Source: Dinoroseobacter sp034111085 (GTDB lineage: Bacteria > Pseudomonadota > Alphaproteobacteria > Rhodobacterales > Rhodobacteraceae). Taken from it: 64,000 nucleotides of DNA. The translations under genes were made by a program, and so were the position numbers. The DNA lies in assembly GCA_034111085.1 (NCBI GenBank), contig JAWUXZ010000052.1, forward strand, positions 1 through 64,000, read 5' to 3'. Every line of letters starts with the position of its first letter. Position 1 is the first letter of the stretch. Shown here one piece after another: positions 40,952-49,135 of this stretch. The notes beneath the pieces were generated by a model that saw nothing but the letters and a program-made list of their open reading frames with translations, made no database searches and was not told where the DNA came from.

Positions 40952-41881
40952 TTAGCGCTCTATCGTCAATTCGGGGAACTGGGTGCGCACCACGTCGCGG
41001 ATCAACTCGGCGATTTGGCGGTATGCGGTCGTGCTGCCACCGCGTTTGCGCCACACAAGACCGACCGAGCGCGTGATCCGGCGTCCCTTCAAAGGGCGCA
41101 CAGCGACCTCGGCCCCGCGCCCAGAGATCTCGGACCGCACATAGAGTGCTGGCAGGAAGGTCACGCCCATCCCCATGCCGACCATCTGACGCAATGCGTC
41201 CAGTGATGTGCCCTCGTAGTCACCCAGAAGGACCGCGCCGAAATCGCGCGCCAATGCGCTGATTTGGTCGTGAAGGTGGTAGTCGGGGCTAAGCGACAGC
41301 ACTTGCAAGCCTTGCAGATCAACACAGTCGATTGCGTCATGCGCGGCAAGCGGGTGGTCAGCGGGCAGCGCGAGGTAGAGGGGTTCGCGAAACAACCGCT
41401 CGGTCTCGAAATCGGCACCTGAGACCGGCAGTTGCGCGAGGATCACATCATGGGTTCCGACTGCCAGCTCTTGTTCCAACGCCCGTGGCGCATTTTCGCG
41501 GATATAGAGGCGCAGATCGGGATGCGCGGAATGCAGTGCGCCGACCACATGGGGCAGTAGGTAGGGGCCGAGCGTGGGCTTTGCACCCAACCGGATGGTG
41601 CCGACGAGGCCATCGCGCGCCTCGTTGGCGAGGTCGACGATGCTTTGGACGTCGCGCAGCACCTCGCGCGCGCGTTTCACGACCTCGCGGCCCACGGGTG
41701 TCAGACGCACCGCACCACGCCCGCGTTCGACCACTGCAAGACCCAAGGCTTCTTCAAGCGCTTGTATCTGCGCCGATAGCGACGGCTGGCTTACGCCAAC
41801 ACGTTCAGCGGCGCGCCGGAAATGCGAGGTTTCCGCAAGCGCTGCGAGGTATTTTAACTGTCGGAAGGTGGGATCAGCCAT
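40952..41881 (-). CDS. OxyR-like LysR regulator lacking the redox cysteines
   Basis: A 309-residue LysR regulator with HTH at about 1-65 (ETSHFRRAAERVGVSQPSLS) and a sequence that aligns with OxyR in the effector domain (TSLDALRQMVGMGMGVTFLP). The OxyR peroxidatic cysteine C199 (GHCLRDQ) is replaced: the segment reads DYHLHDQ, with His at position 202. The second cysteine C208 corresponds to A211. The only cysteine is C186. It cannot sense peroxide by the usual disulphide and may be a divergent LysR with another inducer. Confidence 0.8.
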   Translation of the reverse strand: MADPTFRQLKYLAALAETSHFRRAAERVGVSQPSLSAQIQALEEALGLAVVERGRGAVRLTPVGREVVKRAREVLRDVQSIVDLANEARDGLVGTIRLGAKPTLGPYLLPHVVGALHSAHPDLRLYIRENAPRALEQELAVGTHDVILAQLPVSGADFETERLFREPLYLALPADHPLAAHDAIDCVDLQGLQVLSLSPDYHLHDQISALARDFGAVLLGDYEGTSLDALRQMVGMGMGVTFLPALYVRSEISGRGAEVAVRPLKGRRITRSVGLVWRKRGGSTTAYRQIAELIRDVVRTQFPELTIER

Positions 41882-42340
41882 GGGTTCAACTTGACGGTAT
41901 CTGAACTTCTGGTCAATAGGGCAATCCTATCAAAACTTCGCAATTGATTAGCTTTTCTTTTCGGCGTCTCCACCCATCTTACTAAGCGTAGGCATGTATC
42001 ACGCGTCCCCAGCAGGCTGCAATGTGCGGTGTCTACCGCTCCCGGGTTGTTCCCCAACTCTTGTCCCACTCTCTTCCGTCCGGGGAGGGATCCCGGAGCA
42101 CCTGATCTCGGCCAGTTAGCCGAGACGAAATATGCCCTCATCTCAGGGCCACAAAATATGGGCGTTTTGGGCTTAGGCCCTGCCCCATAGCCGCCCTTCG
42201 GGGTGGCACGAACCGCGCCACATCCGGGGCCGTGGCGCGGTTCGCTACCTAATTCCTTGCCTCGGACCCGTTCGCCCCCTAGGTCGATTTCAAACGCTGA
42301 TGGGTCATTTTCGACCCCACGATAGAATAGAAGTGGCCCA
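41882..42340. other. 459-bp gene-free region upstream of the mrp operon
   Basis: No coding frame is supported on either strand. The distal half (about 42040-42245) is densely structured and annotated separately. The proximal part contains AT-rich DNA (41930-41960) that could be the promoter of the OxyR-like or mrp genes. The final 95 bp before the mrpA ATG hold no recognisable ribosome site. Confidence 0.5.
42040..42245 (+). ncRNA. Structured leader RNA candidate of the Mrp antiporter operon
   Basis: Consecutive hairpins: TCCGGG/CCCGGA (42079-42084 with 42092-42097), TCTCGGC/GCCGAGA (42106-42125), GCCCT/AGGGC (42134-42149), TATGGG/CCCATA (42157-42162 with 42084-frame partner at 42184-42189) enclosing GGGC-TTAG-GCCC (42169-42180), GCCGCCC-TTCG-GGGTGGC (42190-42207), and CGAACCGCGCCAC with its exact complement (42209-42221 and 42232-42244, 10-nt loop). 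Six or more stems in 200 nt immediately before an Na+/H+ antiporter operon suggest a regulatory RNA. I recognise no known riboswitch class. Confidence 0.45.
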
Positions 42341-44581
42341 ATGCCCCGGCTCTTGCAGTATTTTCCCGCGATCCTGTCTGCCTTGGTCGCGGCCTGGTTC
42401 GCCCAGTTTCTTCCACAGGTCGCAGCAGGTGACATTCCCGAGTGGTCTTGGGTCTGGATCGAAGGGCTGAATATCGAGTTGGCGTTCCGCCTCGACGGTC
42501 TTGCGATGACATTTGCGCTGATGGTCACTGGCATCGGCGCGATCATTTTCCTCTATACAGCGGTCTATTTCCAAGGCCACGAGAAGCTTAACCGCCTGCT
42601 ACTATTGCTGGTTTTGTTCGCGATCTCGATGCTTGGTCTGGTGACGGCCGATGACGCGATTACGCTGTTTGTCTTCTGGGAAGGGACGACGATCACGTCT
42701 TTCCTGCTGGTTGGATTTGATCATGAGAAAAAGAAGGCGCGTGATGCGGCTTTGCAGGCCTTAATCGTCACTGGCCTTGGTGGGCTGGCGCTTCTGGCGG
42801 GTCTGATCCTGATCGGGTTTGAGGCTGGCACCTACCGTCTGTCCGAGATCGCGTTGATGGGCGACACGCTGACCACGAGCGCGCTTTATGTGCCGATCGT
42901 GATCTTGATCCTGCTCGGCGCGTTCACGAAATCTGCACAGTTTCCGTTCCACTTCTGGCTTCCCGCCGCGATGGCAGCCCCCACACCGGTGTCGGCCTAC
43001 CTGCATTCGGCCACTATGGTGAAGGCGGGCGTTTATCTCGTGGCGCGTATGAACCCGGCGCTTGGTGGCACGGATTTATGGATCTGGACCCTGACCATCG
43101 TCGGCGCTGTCACGATGATCTGGGCGAGTGTGCTGGCCTTGCGCCAAACTGACCTCAAGTTGATGCTGGCCTATACCACCGTCATGGCGCTGGGCGCGCT
43201 GATGATGTTTTTGGGCGGCGACTCGCGTTATTCGACTGTGGCTGTGGCGACCTTCCTTGTGGTGCATGCGCTCTATAAGGCGGCGCTTTTCCTGACGGTT
43301 GGACTGATCGACAAGGGCGCAGGCACGCGAGAGGTGAACCGCCTTGGCGGCATGGCCCGCGCAATGCCGATCACGATGTTGATTGCGACCTTCGCGTCGT
43401 TCTCCATGGCGGGCTTTCCACCGTTCCTCGGCTTCATCGGCAAGGAGCTGAAATATGAAGGCGCGCTGGCTGTTCTGTCGGAGCCACTGCTTGTTGCAAC
43501 CGCCGCCCTGCTTGCCAATGCGATGATGGTGGCGGCCGCTGGTCTTGTTGCCATCTCGCCGTTCTGGGGCAAGAAGGGCACGCCCCCGAAAGAGCCGAAA
43601 GATCCGCCGTTTCTTTTGTGGATCGGACCGGCTTTGCTGGCGGCGATGGGCTTTGCTTTTGGCATCTACCCTGACGTTTTGAGCACGTGGATTGTAGCGC
43701 CGACAGTCGAAAGCATCGCACCGGGCACAGAGCCGTTGGACCTGAAGCTGTGGCACGGCGTTAACGTGCCGCTGATCCTGTCGTTCGCGACTTTCACGCT
43801 AGGTTTTGTGTTCTACCGCGCCCGCTTTGTGATCCGCGAGGCGCTTAACCGTCCGGGCTTTGGCGGAGTGGCGGCAACTGACGTGTTTGACGCCGGACTT
43901 GCGAATTTCAAGGCGTTTGCAGCTTGGACCGCGCGCACGGTTCAGGGTGGCCGGATGACGGTCTATCTGCGCATTGCCTTTGGTGTGCTGGCGCTGCTGA
44001 TCTGGGGCGCGCATCTGGTCAGTCGAGGTGATTTCGCACCACAACCCGACGCGATCGCAATCATTCCTTTGGTGGTTTGCGCCTTGATCGCGATTTCGGC
44101 CTTCGTGGTGCTAATGACCAACTCGCGTTTGTTTGGCTTGACGGCGCTGGGCGTGGTTGGGGCCGGGATCGCGCTGCTGTTTACGTTCTATTCGGCGATT
44201 GATGTGGCGATCACGCAGCTTCTGGTCGAGATGCTGGTGGTGATTATTCTTGCCGTCGCCTTGGTGAAACTGCCCGCCATGCCGGTTGAGCGGAGTTTCC
44301 GTGCCGGTGACGCGCTGATTGCAACCGCACTCGGCATTGGCATTTCGTTTGTCGTGATGAGCGTGCTTGCCCATCCGTTCGACCCACGCATCACCGAGTA
44401 TTTTGAGCAGGTGTCGTATGGCGAGGCTTACGGGCGCAATATCGTCAATGTGATCCTCGTGGACTTCCGGGCGCTGGATACATTTGGCGAGGTCGCGGTT
44501 GTGTTGATTGCAGCAATTGCTGCGGTTGCGGCGCTAACGGCGGGCAAGAGCAAACGTAAGACGAAAGGGGACGGCAAATGA
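42341..44581 (+). CDS. mrpA: Mrp-type Na+/H+ antiporter subunit A
   Basis: A 746-residue subunit with about 20 transmembrane segments. It is homologous to the proton-pumping NuoL subunit: FVFWEGTTITSFLLVGFDHEKKKAR, FTKSAQFPFHFWLPAAMAAPTP, VSAYLHSATMVKAGVYLVAR and the MrpB-like C-terminal part with LTALGVVGAGIALLFTFYSAIDVAITQLLVEM. It is somewhat shorter than classical MrpA, which often has an extra C-terminal domain. First gene of seven; it overlaps mrpB by ATGA. Symbols mnhA/phaA are also used. Confidence 0.92.
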   Translation: MPRLLQYFPAILSALVAAWFAQFLPQVAAGDIPEWSWVWIEGLNIELAFRLDGLAMTFALMVTGIGAIIFLYTAVYFQGHEKLNRLLLLLVLFAISMLGLVTADDAITLFVFWEGTTITSFLLVGFDHEKKKARDAALQALIVTGLGGLALLAGLILIGFEAGTYRLSEIALMGDTLTTSALYVPIVILILLGAFTKSAQFPFHFWLPAAMAAPTPVSAYLHSATMVKAGVYLVARMNPALGGTDLWIWTLTIVGAVTMIWASVLALRQTDLKLMLAYTTVMALGALMMFLGGDSRYSTVAVATFLVVHALYKAALFLTVGLIDKGAGTREVNRLGGMARAMPITMLIATFASFSMAGFPPFLGFIGKELKYEGALAVLSEPLLVATAALLANAMMVAAAGLVAISPFWGKKGTPPKEPKDPPFLLWIGPALLAAMGFAFGIYPDVLSTWIVAPTVESIAPGTEPLDLKLWHGVNVPLILSFATFTLGFVFYRARFVIREALNRPGFGGVAATDVFDAGLANFKAFAAWTARTVQGGRMTVYLRIAFGVLALLIWGAHLVSRGDFAPQPDAIAIIPLVVCALIAISAFVVLMTNSRLFGLTALGVVGAGIALLFTFYSAIDVAITQLLVEMLVVIILAVALVKLPAMPVERSFRAGDALIATALGIGISFVVMSVLAHPFDPRITEYFEQVSYGEAYGRNIVNVILVDFRALDTFGEVAVVLIAAIAAVAALTAGKSKRKTKGDGK

Positions 44582-45042
44582 ACTCCACCATCCTCAGAAC
44601 CGCGAGCAAGGCGCTGCTCCCGATCTTTCTGCTCGCCTCGCTGATAATCTTGCTGCGCGGCCATAACGAGCCCGGCGGTGGCTTTATTGGCGGGTTGATG
44701 GCTGTGATTGCGGTCGCACTCTATGCGATTGCCGCTGGCCCGGACCAAGCCCGCAAGGCGCTGCGGTTTGACGCGCTGAACATCGCGGGCGTTGGTTTGC
44801 TGGCAGCGACAGTCGCAGGCCTTTGGGGCCAAGCGGTCCACGGCGCGTTCCTGCAAGGTGTCTGGCCGTATTATGGCCCGAACGAGGCTGGCAAGTTGGA
44901 AGGCCTGCCGGTTGGCTCCATCCTATTGTTCGACGCGGGTGTCTATTTGACGGTGCTGGGCGCAGTCAGCGCGATCATCTTTGCGCTCGAAGACGCCGTA
45001 TATCACGCCGACGACGGTGATAAGCCGGGGGAGACAGAGTAA
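44578..45042 (+). CDS. mrpB: Mrp-type Na+/H+ antiporter subunit B
   Basis: A 154-residue membrane protein with four hydrophobic segments. LLPIFLLASLIILLRGHNEPGGGFIGGLMA is the MrpB signature (RGHNEPGGGFIGG), and LFDAGVYLTVLGAVSAIIFAL is the C-terminal block. It overlaps mrpA by ATGA and mrpC by TAATG, so translation is coupled. It contributes to the ion-translocating membrane module. Confidence 0.92.
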   Translation: MNSTILRTASKALLPIFLLASLIILLRGHNEPGGGFIGGLMAVIAVALYAIAAGPDQARKALRFDALNIAGVGLLAATVAGLWGQAVHGAFLQGVWPYYGPNEAGKLEGLPVGSILLFDAGVYLTVLGAVSAIIFALEDAVYHADDGDKPGETE

Positions 45043-45446
45043 TGGAAATCGTTCTCGCAGCCCTTGTTGGCATCCTTGTTTCCGCTGGCGCTTACCTGAT
45101 GATGAGCGGCCAGCTCGTGCGCTTTCTGTTTGGCCTTGTGCTGCTGTCGAACGCGGCCAACCTCGTGATTTTCGCCTCCGGGCGCTTGGACTACGCGGCC
45201 CCGCCGTTCGTGCCAGACGGCTCTAGCGTGCCGGACGCGAATGTGGCCAACGCGCTGCCGCAAGCACTGATCTTGACCGCGATTGTTATCGGCTTTGGCC
45301 TGCTGGCGTTCGCGCTGGCGCTGGCCTTCCGCGCCTACCAAAGCTTCGGCACCGTAGAGATGGACGATATGCGCGCTTGCGAGCCTGATCTTGACGCTGC
45401 CCCGACCCCCGACAGCCCGACCTTTGACAGAAAGCCTGACGCTTAA
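45042..45446 (+). CDS. mrpC: Mrp-type Na+/H+ antiporter subunit C
   Basis: A 134-residue NuoK-like protein with three transmembrane helices. LIGILVSAGAYLMMSGQLVRFLFGLVLLSNAANL matches MrpC, and NALPQALILTAIVIGFGLLAFAL holds the conserved LPQALxLTAIVI block. The polar tail (AAPTPDSPTFDRKPDA) is cytoplasmic. Its first base is the last of mrpB's stop codon. Confidence 0.92.
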   Translation: MEIVLAALVGILVSAGAYLMMSGQLVRFLFGLVLLSNAANLVIFASGRLDYAAPPFVPDGSSVPDANVANALPQALILTAIVIGFGLLAFALALAFRAYQSFGTVEMDDMRACEPDLDAAPTPDSPTFDRKPDA

Positions 45447-45447
45447 G

Positions 45448-46929
45448 ATGTTGCTGATCCTTCCCATCATCATTCCGTTGCTGACGGCGATCGTGACGCT
45501 GATCCTGCGCGGATCGGGCCGCGATTTTATCGTATCGCTTATCGGGGCAATTGCGCTGCTGATCTCTGGCTGGGTCTTGCTGGCCGAGGTTATGGAGAAC
45601 GGCCCATTCGCGGTGCAGATGGGCAGCTGGGCAGCGCCGTTTGGGATCACGATGTTTGCGGATATTCTCGCCGCCGCCATGGTGCTTATCGCGGGCATCG
45701 TAGCCGTGGCCACGGTGATATATTCACACCAAGACGTGACCGAGGACGAGCGTCGCGTGGGCTTTCACCCTCTTGCCCATGCCCTGCTGGCTGGCGTGTG
45801 CGGCGCGTTTCTGACCGGAGATATCTTTAACCTGTATGTCTGGTTTGAGGTAATGCTGATTGCCTCCTTCGGTTTGCTGGTCATTGGCGGACGCAAGGAT
45901 CAAGTGGACGCGGCGGTTAAGTATGTTGGCCTCAACCTTGTTGCCACGCTCGCGTTCCTGTCAGGTGTCGGCATCCTTTACGGGGTGGCGGGCACGCTCA
46001 ACATGGCGGACCTGCACCTCGCACTTCAGGGGCGCCAGAACGAGACGGCGGTGCTGGCATCAGCCGCGTTGTTGCTGTTTGCGTTCGGCGCAAAAGCAGC
46101 GATGTTCCCGGTGTTTGCGTGGCTGCCTGCGTCCTACCACACGCCCGCTTTTGCGACCTCGGCACTGTTTGCAGCGCTGCTGACCAAGGTCGGCGTATAT
46201 GCCTTGTTGCGCGTGTTCACGGTTGTCTATGACGGCGACGGCACTGCGATCCAGAACGTGCTTCTGGTGGGGGCTGTGCTGACGATGGTGATTGGTGTTC
46301 TGGGGGCAGCGGCGCAAAATAGCGTGCGCAAAATCCTTAGCTTCCACATAATTTCGCAGATCGGCTACATGATCTTGGGCCTCGCGCTGTTCACACCGCT
46401 GGCGATCATCGGTGCGATTTTCTACCTGTTCCACCACATCATCGTGAAGGCTAACCTGTTTTTCATCGCCGGCGCTATTGCTTGGAAAACGGGCAGTGAA
46501 GACCTCGACAAAATCGGAGGCCTCTACAAAGCCGCACCGCTGCTGTCGCTGTTGTTCCTGATCCCGGCGCTAAGTCTTGCAGGCATCCCGCCGCTGTCAG
46601 GCTTCTGGGCGAAGTTCATTGTTGTGCAGGCCTCGCTAGAGGCTGAGGCATGGTGGGTCGCGTTTGCAGCCCTTGCCGTTGGCCTGATCACGTTGTTCTC
46701 GATGACGAAAATCTGGCTGGCGGCGTTCTGGAAAGACCATTCGGACCCCGCACATGATCTGTCGCGTCCATTGCCTGCCAGCATGATCTGGCCGATCGCG
46801 ATCCTCGCAGTGATGACGGTCGTGCTGGGGCTGGGGGCAGGGCCGCTATATGCTATCGCCGAAGAGGCCGCCGTGACCTTGCTGGACCCGATGGCGTATG
46901 TCGTAGTTGTTTTGGGAGAGAGCCAATGA
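45448..46929 (+). CDS. mrpD: Mrp-type Na+/H+ antiporter subunit D
   Basis: The start is ATG 45448 (MLLILPIIIPLLTAIVTLIL), directly after the mrpC stop. The 493-residue protein has 14 transmembrane helices and resembles NuoM/N: FNLYVWFEVMLIASFGLLVIGG (conserved Glu), LFAFGAKAAMFPVFAWLPASYHTP and FHHIIVKANLFFIAGAIAW (conserved Lys). These are proton-path residues in the complex I-like antiporter subunits. It overlaps mrpE by ATGA. Confidence 0.93.
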   Translation: MLLILPIIIPLLTAIVTLILRGSGRDFIVSLIGAIALLISGWVLLAEVMENGPFAVQMGSWAAPFGITMFADILAAAMVLIAGIVAVATVIYSHQDVTEDERRVGFHPLAHALLAGVCGAFLTGDIFNLYVWFEVMLIASFGLLVIGGRKDQVDAAVKYVGLNLVATLAFLSGVGILYGVAGTLNMADLHLALQGRQNETAVLASAALLLFAFGAKAAMFPVFAWLPASYHTPAFATSALFAALLTKVGVYALLRVFTVVYDGDGTAIQNVLLVGAVLTMVIGVLGAAAQNSVRKILSFHIISQIGYMILGLALFTPLAIIGAIFYLFHHIIVKANLFFIAGAIAWKTGSEDLDKIGGLYKAAPLLSLLFLIPALSLAGIPPLSGFWAKFIVVQASLEAEAWWVAFAALAVGLITLFSMTKIWLAAFWKDHSDPAHDLSRPLPASMIWPIAILAVMTVVLGLGAGPLYAIAEEAAVTLLDPMAYVVVVLGESQ

Positions 46930-47264
46930 GTTTGATCCGCCGCTTTTGGGGCGCCGTCACGCTATTTGTCTATTTCCATTACGAGTTGGTCGTGTCCTCG
47001 GTTCGCGTGGCTTGGGACGTGCTGACACCGCACAACTACGCGCGCCCCGGTTTTGTGGTCATGCCGCTGGATGCCAAAACCGATGTGGAGTTGATGCTGA
47101 CGGCCAACCTGATCTCGCTGACACCCGGTACCTTGTCGGTGGACCTGAACGCAGACCGATCCGAGTTGTTGGTCCACTCGATGTTCGGCGGTGATGATCC
47201 CAAAGGCGAAATCGAGGCGATGAAATATGGCATCGAGCGCCGGGTGCTGAGGGCCACACGATGA
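46926..47264 (+). CDS. mrpE: Mrp-type Na+/H+ antiporter subunit E (short)
   Basis: A 112-residue protein. The first 40 residues (RRFWGAVTLFVYFHYELVVSSVRVAWDVL) hold one or two helices and the rest is the cytoplasmic MrpE domain, with FVVMPLDAKTDVELMLTANLISLTPGTLSVDL, the family signature. Most MrpE proteins have about 155-165 residues; this one lacks much of the usual N-terminal membrane part. It overlaps mrpD and mrpF by 4 bp each. Confidence 0.88.
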   Translation: MSLIRRFWGAVTLFVYFHYELVVSSVRVAWDVLTPHNYARPGFVVMPLDAKTDVELMLTANLISLTPGTLSVDLNADRSELLVHSMFGGDDPKGEIEAMKYGIERRVLRATR

Positions 47265-47623
47265 CAGATTTGATGACAGTCTCGGGCCTTGGGCAGGTGT
47301 TGATCGACACCCGTCAAGATGGCCCGCTTGGGGCGGCGATCCTGTTTGCCTTTGCCTCGATTACCATCGCGCTGATTTTTGCCACGGTCCGTTTGCTGAA
47401 GGGCCCGACATTGGCTGACCGGGTGGTGGCGCTCGATTTGATCTCGATCCTGCTGGGGGCGATGCTGGCGCTGTTTGCACTGGCCAGCCAAGTCGCGACC
47501 TATATGGACGCCGCGGTGGTGCTGGCGCTGGTGGCCTTCCTTGGCACAGTGGCGTTGGCGCGGTTCATGCTGCGCTCGGGGCGCGATTATGCCAAGCAGC
47601 AAGCTTCGGAGCGGAACCAATGA
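47261..47623 (+). CDS. mrpF: Mrp-type Na+/H+ antiporter subunit F
   Basis: A 120-residue protein with three hydrophobic segments. IFATVRLLKGPTLADRVVALDLISILLGAML is the MrpF signature (RLLxGPTLADRVVALD), and VVLALVAFLGTVALARFML is the last helix. The first 25 residues are a polar extension (MTDLMTVSGLGQVLIDTRQD) not typical of every MrpF. Overlaps mrpE and mrpG by ATGA. Confidence 0.9.
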   Translation: MTDLMTVSGLGQVLIDTRQDGPLGAAILFAFASITIALIFATVRLLKGPTLADRVVALDLISILLGAMLALFALASQVATYMDAAVVLALVAFLGTVALARFMLRSGRDYAKQQASERNQ

Positions 47624-47967
47624 CTTGGATTGATTGGATTGCGGTGGTCTTGATGGTCGGAGGTGGCTTTTTCACCCTGATCGCGGGGCTGGGTGTGCTG
47701 CGGATGCAGGACGTGTTTATCCGCATGCATGCGTCGACCAAAGCGGGCACCTTAGGTGTTGGCATGATCTGCGGAGCGGTTGCACTTGAGATGGGCGGAG
47801 AGACGGCTGTGAAGGCCGTCGCGGTGATCTTCTTCATCCTGTTTACCGCCCCCATTGGTGCGCATCTTATTGCGCGGGCTGCATGGCGCGCGCGTGTTCC
47901 GTTGTGGCAGCAAGACGGGCAAGCCCCGGCGCGGCCTGACTTTATCTGCGAAGACGAAGCGCGCTGA
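47620..47967 (+). CDS. mrpG: Mrp-type Na+/H+ antiporter subunit G
   Basis: A 115-residue protein with three transmembrane helices. FFTLIAGLGVLRMQDVFIRMHASTKAGTLG is diagnostic of MrpG (GxLRxxDxxxRxHAxTKAxTLG), and the C-terminal region has VAVIFFILFTAPIGAHLIARAAWR. It is the last gene of the operon; no obvious hairpin terminator follows except the GAGTATTT element at 47985. Confidence 0.92.
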   Translation: MTWIDWIAVVLMVGGGFFTLIAGLGVLRMQDVFIRMHASTKAGTLGVGMICGAVALEMGGETAVKAVAVIFFILFTAPIGAHLIARAAWRARVPLWQQDGQAPARPDFICEDEAR

Positions 47968-47984
47968 GCGCATTCGTTTGATTT

Positions 47985-48006
47985 GAGTATTTCCACCTAG
48001 ATGAAG
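47985..48006. repeat. GAGTATTT element after mrpG
   Basis: GAGTATTTCCACCTAGATGA begins at 47985, 18 bp after the mrpG stop. It shares GAGTATTT-N-CACCTAG-TGAA with the element at 18220-18242 but its palindrome is imperfect. It probably belongs to a short repeat family placed just after genes. Confidence 0.45.
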
Positions 48007-48024
48007 CAGAGGTAGCGTTGGGTC

Positions 48025-48609
48025 ATGTTCGCATTAGATCACCTCGTTATCGCCGCTGAGACCCTCGCCGAGGGCACCGCCTTTATGGAAGAGGCGCTTG
48101 GCATGGACCTTGCCCCCGGCGGCCAGCACACCTTCATGGGCACCCATAACCGGCTGCTGTCGCTTGGGCCGGGCACCTATCTTGAGGTGATTGCGATTGA
48201 TCCTGAGCTGCGTGCGCCGGACCGTGCGCGGTGGTTTGGCCTTGATACATTTAAAGGCGCGCCGCGCTTGGTGTCTTGGGTCTGGTCTGCCGAGGATATG
48301 GCGCAGGTCGCACAGATGCCGGGTCGTTACGGCGCAGCGGAAGATTTTGCGCGCGGTGATTTGCGCTGGCAGATGGCCTTGCCGGACGAAAGCCCGCTCG
48401 GAACGCTTGCGCCGCCGGTTTTGCATTGGGACGCGGTGAAGCCGCAGGACAGACTGCCTGATCTTGGGGTGCGCCTGACAAGTCTTAAGGTACAGCACCC
48501 ACAGATTGAGGTCTTGCCCGAGATGGCTGATGCGCGCGTGTCTCGGGGCACAGGCCCGGCAAGCATCAGCGCCGCGTTTTCGATGCAGACGGGCGAATTC
48601 ACGCTATGA
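48025..48609 (+). CDS. VOC family (glyoxalase-like) protein
   Basis: A 194-residue protein with the glyoxalase_3/VOC beginning MFALDHLVIAAETLAEGTAF, followed by MEEALGMDLAPGGQHTFMGT and LLSLGPGTYLEVIAIDPEL, the first beta-alpha-beta module. The metal-type positions (H6, the HT of QHTFMGTHN and E64) are partly present. The second half (WDAVKPQDRLPDLGVRLTSL) repeats the fold. Substrate unknown; members include dioxygenases and isomerases. It overlaps the acetyltransferase gene by ATGA. Confidence 0.8.
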   Translation: MFALDHLVIAAETLAEGTAFMEEALGMDLAPGGQHTFMGTHNRLLSLGPGTYLEVIAIDPELRAPDRARWFGLDTFKGAPRLVSWVWSAEDMAQVAQMPGRYGAAEDFARGDLRWQMALPDESPLGTLAPPVLHWDAVKPQDRLPDLGVRLTSLKVQHPQIEVLPEMADARVSRGTGPASISAAFSMQTGEFTL

Positions 48610-49091
48610 TCCGCGCGGCAACGGTGGCCGATACAGGCGGCGTGCTGGCGATCTGGAACGATGCGATCCGCAACACCTCTGCCACGTTCAATCCGGTGGA
48701 AAAGACGGCTGAGGCGTTCGCGGCGCTGCTGGAAGACAAGGCGGCGCGCGATCATCCGTTTTTAGTCGGGGTTGAGGGCAAAACGGTGCTGGGCTTTGCG
48801 ACTTATGGCGCGTTCCGAAATGGTTTGGGCTATGGGCGCACGATGGAGCATTCGATTCTGCTGGCCCCGCAAGCGCAAGGCAAAGGCTTGGGACGCGGCT
48901 TGATGGAGGCACTGTTTGCCCATGGCCGCGCCCATGACATCCACAGTCTTTGGGCGGGTGTGAGTGGCGAAAACCCCGATGGGAAAGCCTTCCACGCGCG
49001 ACTTGGGTTCGAGGAGATCGCGATTTTGCCGGAAGTTGGCTTCAAGTTCGGACGCTGGATGGATCTGACACTTATGCGCAAAGCTCTGTGA
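48606..49091 (+). CDS. GNAT N-acetyltransferase (phosphinothricin acetyltransferase-like)
   Basis: A 161-residue GNAT enzyme. MIRAATVADTGGVLAIWNDAIRNTSATF resembles the N-terminus of the Pat/MnaT branch, and FRNGLGYGRTMEHSILLAPQ with AQGKGLGRGLMEALFAHG holds the acetyl-CoA loop (Q-x-K-G-x-G). The C-terminal ARLGFEEIAILPEVGFKFGRWMDLTLM is typical for this group. These enzymes acetylate glufosinate-like amino acids, methionine sulfone/sulfoximine or similar. It is translationally coupled to the VOC gene. Confidence 0.85.
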   Translation: MIRAATVADTGGVLAIWNDAIRNTSATFNPVEKTAEAFAALLEDKAARDHPFLVGVEGKTVLGFATYGAFRNGLGYGRTMEHSILLAPQAQGKGLGRGLMEALFAHGRAHDIHSLWAGVSGENPDGKAFHARLGFEEIAILPEVGFKFGRWMDLTLMRKAL

Positions 49092-49135
49092 ACTCCCCCT
49101 GACAGCGCCCTCGCAATAGTCTACAGGATTGCCCC

